Source of the DNA: an uncultured Methylobacillus sp. | GTDB taxonomy: Bacteria > Pseudomonadota > Gammaproteobacteria > Burkholderiales > Methylophilaceae | NCBI GenBank assembly: GCA_903824575.1 | Contig: CAIJXJ010000041.1 | Span: forward strand, 1-64,000 | Direction: 5' to 3' | Length of the DNA stretch: 64,000 bases | Shown: one piece after another, positions 8,765-17,324 of the stretch | Layout: each line of letters opens with the position of its first letter | Numbering within the stretch: position 1 is the first letter of the stretch | Notes under the pieces: model-generated | The model's input: the letters and a program-made list of their open reading frames with translations, nothing else | Told to the model about the DNA's origin: nothing | Databases searched by the model: none | Program-made: the position numbers and the translations under genes

Positions 8765-9553
8765 ATGACAATTACGGATGAGTTGGTCATTGCCGGCAAG
8801 GCATACCAATCGCGCCTGCTGGTCGGCACCGGCAAATACAAAGACTTTGCACAAACACGTGCGGCGCTTGACGCGAGCGGCACGCAAATCGTCACTGTCG
8901 CCATCCGTCGCACCAATATCGGTCAAAATGCGGGGGAGCCGTCTCTGCTTGATTTTGTGCCGCCAGAGCAATTCACCTACCTGCCCAACACCGCCGGCTG
9001 CTACAGCGCGGATGACGCCGTGCGCACGCTGCGCCTGGCACGGGAACTGCTAGATGGCCACAAGCTGGTCAAACTGGAAGTTCTTGGCGATCCGCACACG
9101 CTGTACCCGAACGTCATTGAAACCATTGCGGCCGCAAAGACTCTGGTAAAGGACGGCTTCGATGTCATGGTGTATACCTCAGATGATCCCATCATCGCCC
9201 GCCAACTGGCAGACATCGGTTGCGTGGCAGTAATGCCGCTGGCGTCCCTGATCGGCTCCGGTATGGGCATCCTCAATCCTTGGAATCTTCAAATCATCCG
9301 CGACACCGTCAAGGTGCCATTGCTGGTTGATGCCGGCGTCGGCACCGCCTCAGACGCGACAATCGCGATGGAACTGGGCTGCGACGGCATCCTGATGAAC
9401 ACCGCCATTGCCGGCGCCGGCAACCCGGTGCTGATGGCTTCCGCCATGAAGAAGGCGGTCGAAGCCGGACGTGAAGCATTCCTGGCCGGTCGCATGCCGA
9501 AAAAGCTATACTCGGCAGCGCCCAGTTCCCCCACCACCGGCCTGATCAGCTGA
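8765..9553 (+). CDS. thiG: Thiazole synthase ThiG
   Basis: A 262-residue TIM-barrel enzyme that builds the thiamine thiazole phosphate from deoxyxylulose phosphate, dehydroglycine and ThiS thiocarboxylate. Typical stretches are [13 protein letters not shown], the Schiff-base Lys in [14 protein letters not shown], and the phosphate loop [11 protein letters not shown] with [11 protein letters not shown]. Length is standard. It follows thiS closely; no TPP riboswitch is visible upstream of the pair, where the divergent tRNA-Gly leaves only about 57 bases. Confidence 0.96.
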   Translation: MTITDELVIAGKAYQSRLLVGTGKYKDFAQTRAALDASGTQIVTVAIRRTNIGQNAGEPSLLDFVPPEQFTYLPNTAGCYSADDAVRTLRLARELLDGHKLVKLEVLGDPHTLYPNVIETIAAAKTLVKDGFDVMVYTSDDPIIARQLADIGCVAVMPLASLIGSGMGILNPWNLQIIRDTVKVPLLVDAGVGTASDATIAMELGCDGILMNTAIAGAGNPVLMASAMKKAVEAGREAFLAGRMPKKLYSAAPSSPTTGLIS

Positions 9554-9567
9554 GGCAACAGACACCC

Positions 9568-9951
9568 ATGTCCTCTCACAAGCGTTACGAATTCACGGTT
9601 ACAGTCGAATCGGCGTTCGTGCCGGAACAGTCGGATGAATCCCAAAGCCGCTATGTTTTCGCCTACACCATCACCATCACCAACACCGGCAGCATCCCGG
9701 CGCAATTGATCAGCCGCCACTGGCTGATTACCAATGCCAACGGCGAACTACAGGAAGTTCGCGGACTGGGAGTCGTCGGCGTCCAACCCTTGCTGAAACC
9801 GGGAGAACATTTCCAATACACCAGCGGCACAGTGTTTACCACGCCTGTCGGCACCATGCATGGCAGTTACCACATGACCGCAGAGGATGGCACCCAATTC
9901 GATGCGCCCATCCCTGCCTTCACGCTCTCCATGCCGCGGGTGCTGCATTAG
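9568..9951 (+). CDS. apaG: ApaG/Co2+-Mg2+ efflux-associated protein
   Basis: A 127-residue protein of the ApaG family, a fibronectin-III-like beta fold. Recognisable features are YVFAYTITITNTGSIPAQL near the start, the RHWLITNANGE segment, GVQPLLKPGEHFQYTSG and the GTMHGSYHM motif. The precise biochemical role is unsettled. It starts 14 bases after thiG and is followed by mltA, so it is probably in the same transcript. Confidence 0.93.
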   Translation: MSSHKRYEFTVTVESAFVPEQSDESQSRYVFAYTITITNTGSIPAQLISRHWLITNANGELQEVRGLGVVGVQPLLKPGEHFQYTSGTVFTTPVGTMHGSYHMTAEDGTQFDAPIPAFTLSMPRVLH

Positions 9952-9994
9952 TGGTTTGCGGCCTATGGCCTTGCTTGCTTCCGGAGAAATTTAC

Positions 9995-11251
9995 GTGAAG
10001 TACACCTCTCTTGTTTTATCGCTCATCCTCACCGCCTGCGTAGAACTGCCGGTGAAACCGGCAGCGGAAACCACCGCAAACATCAAAATGGCACCAGACA
10101 CCTGCAGCTGCGGCCCGCTGGACACACTGCCGCCGCTGCAAATTCCCGACGTTGAGCGCTACTTCCCGCCACCCGCCACCAAGGCTGAGGAAGCCAAGGG
10201 CAACGAATTTGGCCTGTTACGCAAGGCAGACTGGAACAGCCTGAACGGTTTCGAGCAGGACAATCTCAGCGCCGCCTGGGGCGGCCTGCTGCAAAGCTGC
10301 AGTGTGCTGAAAAAACAGGAGGTTTGGCGCGCCTCCTGTGAAGCCCTGGCGCAACAATCATCGCCATCAAACGACAAGATCCGCACGCTACTGCATGAAC
10401 ACCTTGCGCCCTATCAGGTCACCAACCCGGACGGCACCGATACCGGCCTCATCACCGGCTACTACGAACCATGGCTCAAGGGTAGCCGTAGCCGTAGCGA
10501 GCGCTACCGCTATCCGCTCTATGCCAAACCCGATGACTTGCTGGTGATTGATCTGGGCGCGGCTTACCCCGAATTCGCCCATCGGCGCCTGCGCGGCAAA
10601 CTCAATGGCAACAAGGTTACCCCGTATTACAGTCGCGGCGAAATTGACGTCGTGCAGTCGCCACTGGCTGGCAATGAACTGCTGTGGGTAGACGACAGCG
10701 TGGACCTGTTCTTTCTGCAGATTCAAGGCTCTGGCTTCATCTCGCTCGAAACTGGAGAAGGCCTGCATGTCGGTTACGCCGATCAGAATGGCCAACCGTA
10801 CCAATCCATTGGCCGCATTCTGATTGATCGTGGAGAGCTGACGGCCGACCAGGCCTCAATGCAGGGCATCAAGGAATGGGGGCGTCGCAATCTGGACAAA
10901 TTGCGGGATTTGCTCAACAGCAATCCCAGCTATGTATTCTTCCGTGAGCTGCCTGGCGGCCTCTCTGGCCCACTGGGTGCCCTCGGCATCCCCCTCGCCG
11001 CCGAACGCAGCCTGGCCGTCGATCCACGCTACATCCCGCTCGGTGCGCCGGTATTCCTCAGCACGACCGGGCCCAACAGCAACCACCCGTTGCAACGCCT
11101 GATGCTGGCGCAAGATACTGGTGGCGCCATCAAGGGTGCCGTGCGTGCCGACTTCTTCTGGGGTGCGGGACTGGAGGCTGGACGCCAGGCCGGCGCCATG
11201 AAGCAACGCGACAGCCGGATGTGGGTATTGCTGCCAAAAGGCTGGAAGTAA
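9995..11251 (+). CDS. mltA: Membrane-bound lytic murein transglycosylase A
   Basis: A 418-residue outer-membrane lipoprotein that cleaves peptidoglycan to anhydromuropeptides. I place the start at the GTG at 9995 because CCGGAG precedes it by eight bases and it gives a compact signal peptide with lipobox LTAC (Cys15); longer frames run back into apaG. The MltA domain includes GLITGYYEPWLKGSR, LLWVDDSVDLFFLQIQGSG and, near the end, the 3D domain with LAQDTGGAIKGAVRADFFWG bearing the catalytic Asp. Length is normal for the family. Confidence 0.93.
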   Translation: MKYTSLVLSLILTACVELPVKPAAETTANIKMAPDTCSCGPLDTLPPLQIPDVERYFPPPATKAEEAKGNEFGLLRKADWNSLNGFEQDNLSAAWGGLLQSCSVLKKQEVWRASCEALAQQSSPSNDKIRTLLHEHLAPYQVTNPDGTDTGLITGYYEPWLKGSRSRSERYRYPLYAKPDDLLVIDLGAAYPEFAHRRLRGKLNGNKVTPYYSRGEIDVVQSPLAGNELLWVDDSVDLFFLQIQGSGFISLETGEGLHVGYADQNGQPYQSIGRILIDRGELTADQASMQGIKEWGRRNLDKLRDLLNSNPSYVFFRELPGGLSGPLGALGIPLAAERSLAVDPRYIPLGAPVFLSTTGPNSNHPLQRLMLAQDTGGAIKGAVRADFFWGAGLEAGRQAGAMKQRDSRMWVLLPKGWK

Positions 11252-11388
11252 ATAAACGCTGTCCCTGAATCTTTTGTTCCCTTACTATTAGGCACCAGGG
11301 TAGATGCTTCACTGATGCCTGCTGAGTTTTCAGCTTCTGCGTAATTCCGCTTGGTAACGGGACTACGATTGAATGAGGATGCCATGAC

Positions 11389-12894
11389 ATGAAAGAATTA
11401 GATCCTTGCACCATCATTATCTTTGGGGCCTGCGGGAACCTGTCACGCATCAAGCTGATGCCGGCCCTGTTCAAACTCGAGAAAATGGGACGCTTGCCGG
11501 AAAAACTGGCGATCCTGTCCTGCGGTCTGGAACTCTATACACGTGAAGAGTGGCTGGCTGAGGTAAGCTCCATGCTTGAGGCCAAGTTTGCCGCTGGCCT
11601 CGACCAGCACACGCTGGAAAAATTTCTCACCCGGCACCATTACCATGCGAATCCACCGGGGGATGATGCCTCCTATGCGCGCTTGAAAATGACCATGGAG
11701 GATGATCCGACCTTCCCGGCCAACGTCATCTTCTACATGTCGGTACGCCCATCCGAATTCCCCGGCATCATCGACAATCTCGGCAATATTGGCCTGCTGG
11801 AAGAAAAGTGCGGCTGGCGGCGCGTGGTGATCGAGAAGCCGTTCGGTCAGGACCTGCTCAGTGCGCAGACCCTGCAAGCTGGCCTCTACAAGCATCTGGA
11901 CGAACCGCAGATCTTCCGTATCGATCATTATCTGGGCAAGGGCACGGTGCAGAACATCATGGTGTTCCGCTTTGCCAATCTCTTGCTGGAGCCATTGTGG
12001 AGCCATCATTACATCGACCACGTGCAGATTACCCACTCCGAAAAGCTCGGTGTGGAAGGTCGCGCCGGCTACTACGATGGCGCAGGCGCTCTGCGGGACA
12101 TGATCCAGAGCCACTTGCTGCAATTGCTGGCCCTGATCGCCATGGAACCACCGGTGTCCATGAGCCCGGAGCATCTGCGGGATGAAAAGGTCAAGGTATT
12201 GAAATCCATTCGCCCAGTGACGCAAAATGCAGTGCATGCGCATGCCTTCCGCGGTCAATACACCAGTGGCACCATCGATGGCAAGGTAGTGCCGGGCTAT
12301 CTGGACGAACCCGGAGTGGCCGCCGACAGCGTCACGGAAACCTATGCGGCGATGAAACTATTCATCGACAACTGGCGCTGGGCCGGAGTGCCGTTTTACG
12401 TGCGCACCGGCAAACGCCTGCCGGAAGGCAGCTCTGCCATCTGTATCCGCTTCAAGAACCCGCCAAAGGAATTGTTGCGCAACCGATCGCACGACACATC
12501 CAATCCCAACTGGTTGTTACTTGGTATCCAGCCCAACGACTGCATGAAGATTGAAATGCAGGTCAAGGTGCCTGGACTAGATCTCAATACACGCTCCATC
12601 AGCCTTGACGCCACCTACCGGGACGATGCGGACGAAGATTACGATGCCTATGAGGGCTTGTTGCTCGACGTGATGAAGGGCGACTATTCCCTATTCCTGC
12701 GTTTCGATGAGGTCGAGTGGGCATGGCGCGTTGTAGACCCGATCCTGAAGGTCTGGTCGATGGAGCGCGGCTTCATCAACACCTACTCGGCAGGCAGTTG
12801 GGGTCCACGCGGCACTTATCGCCTGTTCGATCGGGATGACCAGTTCTGGCGCCATTCACTCAACGTAGATGGAGCGAAACTTGAACCGTATTAA
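11389..12894 (+). CDS. zwf: Glucose-6-phosphate 1-dehydrogenase
   Basis: A 501-residue enzyme oxidising glucose-6-phosphate to 6-phosphogluconolactone with NAD(P). The nucleotide loop is FGACGNLSRIKLMPAL (usual form GATGDLAxRKL) and the substrate-binding catalytic motif RIDHYLGKGTVQN is intact, followed by VEGRAGYYDGAGALRDMIQ. In ribulose-monophosphate methylotrophs this enzyme drives the oxidative formaldehyde cycle, which fits the other methylotrophy hints here. It has its own leader after mltA and is followed by a strong terminator. Confidence 0.95.
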   Translation: MKELDPCTIIIFGACGNLSRIKLMPALFKLEKMGRLPEKLAILSCGLELYTREEWLAEVSSMLEAKFAAGLDQHTLEKFLTRHHYHANPPGDDASYARLKMTMEDDPTFPANVIFYMSVRPSEFPGIIDNLGNIGLLEEKCGWRRVVIEKPFGQDLLSAQTLQAGLYKHLDEPQIFRIDHYLGKGTVQNIMVFRFANLLLEPLWSHHYIDHVQITHSEKLGVEGRAGYYDGAGALRDMIQSHLLQLLALIAMEPPVSMSPEHLRDEKVKVLKSIRPVTQNAVHAHAFRGQYTSGTIDGKVVPGYLDEPGVAADSVTETYAAMKLFIDNWRWAGVPFYVRTGKRLPEGSSAICIRFKNPPKELLRNRSHDTSNPNWLLLGIQPNDCMKIEMQVKVPGLDLNTRSISLDATYRDDADEDYDAYEGLLLDVMKGDYSLFLRFDEVEWAWRVVDPILKVWSMERGFINTYSAGSWGPRGTYRLFDRDDQFWRHSLNVDGAKLEPY

Positions 12895-12910
12895 ACCTGA
12901 ATCCGGTTTT

Positions 12911-12942
12911 AAAAAAACGGGGGCAAAAGCCCCCATTTTTTA
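12911..12942. terminator. Bidirectional Rho-independent terminator
   Basis: GGGGGC-AAAA-GCCCCC (12919-12934) is followed by ATTTTTT on the plus strand and by GTTTTTTT on the minus strand, so it can end both zwf transcripts and the minus-strand pqqA transcript. Confidence 0.9.
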
Positions 12943-12956
12943 TGTTGCTTGACCGA

Positions 12957-13028
12957 TCAACGATTGCAGACGTACATAGTTACTTCAAAACCAAAACGCA
13001 TTTCTATCACTTCAGGCTTGATCCACAT
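12957..13028 (-). CDS. pqqA: PQQ precursor peptide PqqA
   Basis: A 23-residue peptide, MWIKPEVIEMRFGFEVTMY plus VCNR, matching the Pseudomonas/Klebsiella-type PqqA pattern (MWxKPx..RxGxEVTxYxxNR). The Glu and Tyr that are crosslinked to make pyrroloquinoline quinone are Glu15 and Tyr19, three residues apart as required. A strong GAGGAG ribosome-binding site lies seven bases upstream and a terminator follows directly. No pqqB-E genes are in the window, so this copy stands alone, as occurs in several methylotrophs. PQQ is the cofactor of methanol dehydrogenases. A longer frame through it to 13145 exists but is not needed. Confidence 0.9.
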   Translation of the reverse strand: MWIKPEVIEMRFGFEVTMYVCNR

Positions 13029-13164
13029 GCTGAAACTCCTCAATTTTAGTTTAAATGCCAACATTTCAATGATCGAGCGAGCAGCTCTGAAACCATTGAC
13101 TGTATTGTGCACCGGGAATTTCGGATTCCTGCCAGCCAAAGTCATGAATTGAACCTCATGATTT

Positions 13165-13372
13165 TCATGAATTCACTGGCAGGCCCAGCATGTCGATGAT
13201 CTTGCTGTCAGACGCAATCACAAAAATCTGCGATATGACTGACTAGAATGTCGTTCTGCAGCGTTTCCGCGCCCTTGGATTCAAAATATTGGGTGTATTG
13301 CTGGGCATACATCAGGCCGAGCAGGGAATAGTTTTGCGCAGGCAAAAATGGGACTTTAACGATGTGGTGCAT
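13165..13372 (-). pseudogene. Small unknown gene with a single-base frameshift (54 aa, or 68 aa if repaired)
   Basis: Begins MHHIVKVPFLPAQNYSLLG with an excellent AAGGAG site eight bases upstream of the ATG at 13372. As read it stops at 13208 after 54 residues (ending ADFCDCV). Removing one base from the run of five T (plus-strand A at 13222-13226) gives a natural continuation ADFVIASDSKIIDMLGLP and a stop at 13165, 68 residues in all. The lesion could be real or a sequencing error. I recognise no family. It is upstream of pqqA on the same strand and could share its terminator. Confidence 0.5.
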
Positions 13373-13570
13373 AATTTCTTCTCCTTGTGGGATGTTTTAA
13401 CGGTCCAGGATTGTGTCCCGGCACGCGCATACTACTAGTCAATCACGAAAAACACTAGGAATCATCAACATAAACGACTCATGTGACAAATTGATGAAAT
13501 CCAAACCTCAGCTTTACCTCTGCGGCTTTGACCAGTACCATCAAACCAATCTTGTTCAAAGGAAAACAAC

Positions 13571-14332
13571 ATGCGTCGCAAACTCGTGGTTGGAAATTGG
13601 AAAATGCACGGCAGCATTGCTGCCAACAAAGTACTGCTTGAGGGCATTATCAAGGGTGTCCATGACTTGCATGAGGTTGATGCCGTGGTGTGCGTACCCT
13701 ACCCCTACCTGTGCCAGGCGCAATCTCTTCTCCTGGACAGCAATGTCGCCTGGGGAGCGCAAAACATGTGCTCCAATAACGATGGCGCCATTACCGGGGC
13801 GGTATCACCCGCCATGCTGGTGGATTATGGCTGCACGCATGTCATCATCGGGCATTCTGAACGGCGCAACCTGTTCCACGAGACGGACGACACCGCAGCC
13901 GCCCGCTTCAATGCAGCCCTGGCGGCAGGCCTTACCCCGATTTTCTGCATGGGAGAATCACTTGAGGAGCGCGAGTCAGACTGGACCGATTACATCGTTG
14001 GCCGCCAATTAGATTCCATCATCCGCCGCTTTGGCCCTCTCGTACTGGAACATGCCGTGCTGGCCTATGAGCCGCTATGGGCAGTGGGCAGCGACCAGGC
14101 GGCGACGCCGCAACAAGCTCAGGACGTGCATGATTTCATTCGTCGACGCATCAGCCGTTGCAATGCCAGTGTCGCCTCGGCAGTGCAGGTACTCTATGGC
14201 GGCAGCGTTACCCCCGCCAACGCCGCACAGCTATTCGCAATGCCGGACATTGACGGCGTCTTGGTAGGTCGCGCCTCGCTGAAGGTCGATGATTTCGTCG
14301 GCATCTGCAAAGCTGCTAATGTACAAACCTGA
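13571..14332 (+). CDS. tpiA: Triosephosphate isomerase
   Basis: A 253-residue TIM-barrel enzyme interconverting dihydroxyacetone phosphate and glyceraldehyde-3-phosphate. All catalytic elements are present: NWKMHG with Lys11, the His in VIIGHSERR, the Glu in AYEPLWAVGS, and the phosphate-binding YGGSVTP and DGVLVGRASL. AAAGGA precedes the ATG. In many betaproteobacteria tpiA is followed by secG and a tRNA before the nuo operon; here it is followed by a convergent tolC-like gene, so it may be a second copy in the genome. Confidence 0.94.
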   Translation: MRRKLVVGNWKMHGSIAANKVLLEGIIKGVHDLHEVDAVVCVPYPYLCQAQSLLLDSNVAWGAQNMCSNNDGAITGAVSPAMLVDYGCTHVIIGHSERRNLFHETDDTAAARFNAALAAGLTPIFCMGESLEERESDWTDYIVGRQLDSIIRRFGPLVLEHAVLAYEPLWAVGSDQAATPQQAQDVHDFIRRRISRCNASVASAVQVLYGGSVTPANAAQLFAMPDIDGVLVGRASLKVDDFVGICKAANVQT

Positions 14333-14368
14333 GCAAGGGCACCATCCCGCTGGCGAGCACGGTGCGGC

Positions 14369-15742
14369 TTAAGAAGCTTCCAGCATGCCGCTGATTTCAG
14401 CCAAGTCCTTGTCCTGCAGTACGCCAGCCGCTGCCTTGAGCTGCAAAATACTCAGCAGATAACTATAACGCGCCTTTAGCAAGTCGCTCTTGGCGCCAAA
14501 TAGCTGTTGCTGCGCATTAAGCACATCGACACTGGTGCGTACACCGACGTCATAGCCCAGACTGGTCGAGTCCAGTTGGCTCTGACTGGAAATCAAGGCC
14601 TGTTCAAAGGCCCTGACCTGCGCTACTGAACTCGAGACATTAAGAAAGGCCTGGCGCGCCTGCAAATCAGCCTGACGCTTGGCCGTCTCGACATCATCCA
14701 TGGCCTTCTGCTGGTTGGCGGCCGCCTCGCGTTCACGGGAAGTGACCGCGCCTCCCTGATATAACGGCAGTTGCAGCTGCAAACCGACAGTGAGATTCTT
14801 CAGGTCGTTACCATAACCATTCATCCCGCCGTTGGCGCGGGTATCACCGTAACTACCGACAACATCCAGGGTCGGCAAGTGACCGGCATGCGCAAACTCA
14901 ATCTGCTGATTCGCCAGCTGCAAACTCTGCTGCTGCACCTTGAGGGCGAGATTATTCTGTTCCGCCAGTTCCACCCAGGCATCCATGTCAGCTGGCTGCG
15001 GCATGACCGCCACCAGATCTCGCTTCGCGCCAGCCAGTCGCGACGGCAGTTGATTAGTAATGGCCTGGATCGCACGCTTCTTGACTTCAAGGTCATTTTT
15101 GGCAGCAATCTCTTGGGCGACGGTCAGATCAAAGCGCGCCAGTGCCTCATGCACATCGGTGATAGTAGAAGTACCTACCTCGAAATTGGCGCGCGCTTGC
15201 TCCAGCTGACGCGAGATAGCGGCTTTCTGTGCGGCAATGAGATCGATCTTGTCTTGCGCCAGCAGCACATCGAAATAAGCCTGTGAGACCCGTAACATCA
15301 GATCCTGACGCGATGTATTGAGCTGTTCCCCGGCTTGGGCCACCTGAATTTTCGATTGCTCGTACTGTACGCTGTTCTGTTTGCGGTACAGGGGCTGGGT
15401 CAGATTAAGGTTATAGCCGTAGGTCTCGAAGGATTCCCGGCCATTACGCAGACCCACTGCCCCCCCCGGCGTGGCAGGCACGCCCGGATAGTCGATATTA
15501 GTATTGGAATGGTTGGCGCTGGCGCCAGCCGTCACTGTTGGTAGTGTCAGCGCGCGACCTTGCACCTGTTTTTCCTGCGCAGCAAGATTTGAGCTTTGCG
15601 CCGAGGCCCAGGCTGGATCGTTGCTTTGCGCCTGCCGGTAAATTTCCAGCAAGTTCTGGTCCTGGCCTGCCAGGCAGGAGCTAACCGGAAATGCCACACA
15701 ACTCAGGGTAAAACTAATCGTCAGGAATCGCTTCATTTTCAT
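14369..15742 (-). CDS. TolC-family outer-membrane channel protein
   Basis: About 457 residues, an outer-membrane efflux/type I secretion channel of the TolC family. The start at 15742 (or the in-frame ATG at 15736, preceded by GGTGA) begins a signal peptide ending SSCLAG. The mature region is two long helical repeats with typical text such as LLEIYRQAQSNDPAW, RVSQAYFDVLLAQDKI and the second-repeat SLGYDVGVRTSVDVLNAQQQ with the conserved VLNAQQQLF. No pump or membrane-fusion gene is adjacent, so its partners are unknown. It is divergent from uppP. Confidence 0.9.
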   Translation of the reverse strand: MKMKRFLTISFTLSCVAFPVSSCLAGQDQNLLEIYRQAQSNDPAWASAQSSNLAAQEKQVQGRALTLPTVTAGASANHSNTNIDYPGVPATPGGAVGLRNGRESFETYGYNLNLTQPLYRKQNSVQYEQSKIQVAQAGEQLNTSRQDLMLRVSQAYFDVLLAQDKIDLIAAQKAAISRQLEQARANFEVGTSTITDVHEALARFDLTVAQEIAAKNDLEVKKRAIQAITNQLPSRLAGAKRDLVAVMPQPADMDAWVELAEQNNLALKVQQQSLQLANQQIEFAHAGHLPTLDVVGSYGDTRANGGMNGYGNDLKNLTVGLQLQLPLYQGGAVTSREREAAANQQKAMDDVETAKRQADLQARQAFLNVSSSVAQVRAFEQALISSQSQLDSTSLGYDVGVRTSVDVLNAQQQLFGAKSDLLKARYSYLLSILQLKAAAGVLQDKDLAEISGMLEAS

Positions 15743-15852
15743 CACCCGTTCATGATACTTCGTGCAGGAATTTTTCGCATTGTATTTGCCTACTATAGAT
15801 GGTGCATTGTTCGCGTGTAGAATGTGATTTTCTAACAATTACCGACTACCTC

Positions 15853-16650
15853 ATGGACCTCATCCTTCTGCTCAAGGCTTTTCTGCTCGGCATCGTCGAA
15901 GGCGCGACCGAATTTCTGCCCGTCTCCAGCACCGGTCACCTGATCATCGCAGGCGACCTGCTCAACTTCAATGATGACAGGGGAAAGGTATTCGAAATCG
16001 TCATCCAGTTGGGTGCCATCCTGGCGGTATGCTGGGAATACCGCACGCGTATTGCACATACCCTGGTCAGCATGAAAACCGAGGCCGCATCGCAGCGTCT
16101 GGCGATCAACCTGTTGATAGCGTTCATGCCGGCGGCGGTGCTGGGATTGACATTTCACCATGCCATCAAGGAATACCTGTTTTCCCCCATTACCGTGGCT
16201 ATTGCGCTAATTATGGGCGGCTTCGCCATCCTGCTGATTGAAAAATACGCACCACAACCCGACACCTTCACGGTGGACGACATGGACTGGAAACACGCAC
16301 TAAAAGTGGGCTTCGCACAGTCGCTGGCGCTGTTTCCAGGCGTTTCACGCGCCGGGGCCACCATTCTGGGCGGCGTGATGTTCAGGTTGGAACGCAAAAC
16401 CGCGACTGAATTCTCATTCTTTCTGGCGATTCCCATCATGTTTGCGGCAACTGTTTTTGATGTCTACAAGGGGCGAGATCTGCTGCATGCGGCTGATTTT
16501 GACGTCTTCGCGGTGGGCTTTGTAGTTGCCTTTTTCAGCGCGCTAGTGGTCGTGCGTGGCTTGCTGCGTTATGTGGCACACCATGATTTCCGTGCTTTCG
16601 CTTGGTATCGCATCGTGTTCGGCACGCTGGTGCTGGCCTACTTCTGGTAG
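15853..16650 (+). CDS. uppP: Undecaprenyl-diphosphatase UppP/BacA
   Basis: A 265-residue polytopic inner-membrane enzyme that recycles undecaprenyl pyrophosphate for cell-wall synthesis. The start at 15853 gives [20 protein letters not shown], the standard N-terminus with the active-site Glu-rich motif, followed by [12 protein letters not shown]; the second motif is [14 protein letters not shown]. The longer upstream frame adds a non-membrane stretch and is rejected. The TAG stop overlaps the GTG of the exoD-like gene. Confidence 0.95.
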   Translation: MDLILLLKAFLLGIVEGATEFLPVSSTGHLIIAGDLLNFNDDRGKVFEIVIQLGAILAVCWEYRTRIAHTLVSMKTEAASQRLAINLLIAFMPAAVLGLTFHHAIKEYLFSPITVAIALIMGGFAILLIEKYAPQPDTFTVDDMDWKHALKVGFAQSLALFPGVSRAGATILGGVMFRLERKTATEFSFFLAIPIMFAATVFDVYKGRDLLHAADFDVFAVGFVVAFFSALVVVRGLLRYVAHHDFRAFAWYRIVFGTLVLAYFW

Positions 16651-17300
16651 TGAAGTCCGACTACCCCACCCTGCTAGCCACATTACAGCGTTTCGCGGAA
16701 ATTTCCAAGACGCGCCCGCTAACCTTGGGCGAGGCGATCGACAGCATCGATGAAGCCGCCTATGCCTTCATCGCAATCATCCTGGCACTGCCTTTTTTGC
16801 AACCGATTCCTCTGGGGCCGCTGTCAGTGGCAGGGGGCTTGGCATTCGCCGCGCTAGGCTGGCAACTATGGCAGGGCCACGCCACGCCTGCGCTACCGCA
16901 AAAATTACGCCACGTGGTGTTGAGTGCACACATATGGGGCCTATTGAGCCGGGTCTGCCTGAAGTTCCTAGGCTTCTGCCGCAGGTTCACCAAACCGCGC
17001 CTGACGCAGTTGGTCAGTGGACGCCAGGGTCAAAAAATGGGCGGCTTCATCTTGCTGGCCGCTGGCCTCCTGATGGCCATTCCATTCGGCGTGCTACCGC
17101 TCAATAACACGCTACCAGCGCTCTCCATCCTGTTCTACGGGTTTGCCGAGCTGGAAGACGACGGCCTGATGGTCATCGTTTCCCTGTTCTGGCTGGTCGT
17201 GACGGTGCTATATTTCTCGGCTTTCTTCATCGCGCTGTGGATTCTTGGCAACGGAGCGCTGGATTTTTTCCACCACCCGCTTGGTGCTACACTGCGCTAA
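16650..17300 (+). CDS. ExoD-family exopolysaccharide synthesis membrane protein
   Basis: About 216 residues from the GTG at 16650, which overlaps the uppP stop codon by one base and suggests translational coupling. The N-terminus (LQRFAEISKTRPLTLGEAID) and SYAFI-like helices FIAIILALPFLQPIPLGPLS match the ExoD family, which is linked to exopolysaccharide production and alkaline tolerance in rhizobia but is biochemically undefined. Four or five membrane segments are visible, including GGFILLAAGLLMAIPFGVLP. Confidence 0.85.
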   Translation: MKSDYPTLLATLQRFAEISKTRPLTLGEAIDSIDEAAYAFIAIILALPFLQPIPLGPLSVAGGLAFAALGWQLWQGHATPALPQKLRHVVLSAHIWGLLSRVCLKFLGFCRRFTKPRLTQLVSGRQGQKMGGFILLAAGLLMAIPFGVLPLNNTLPALSILFYGFAELEDDGLMVIVSLFWLVVTVLYFSAFFIALWILGNGALDFFHHPLGATLR

Positions 17301-17324
17301 AATTTTATTGTTCGGACGACATTC

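Noticed and set aside
11443-12258. Long open frame of 271 codons on the minus strand
   Set aside because: Lies wholly antisense to zwf, whose motifs are unmistakable; its protein is low in normal composition and matches nothing.
12949-13152. 67-residue plus-strand frame after zwf
   Set aside because: Antisense to pqqA and begins right after a strong terminator without a ribosome-binding site.
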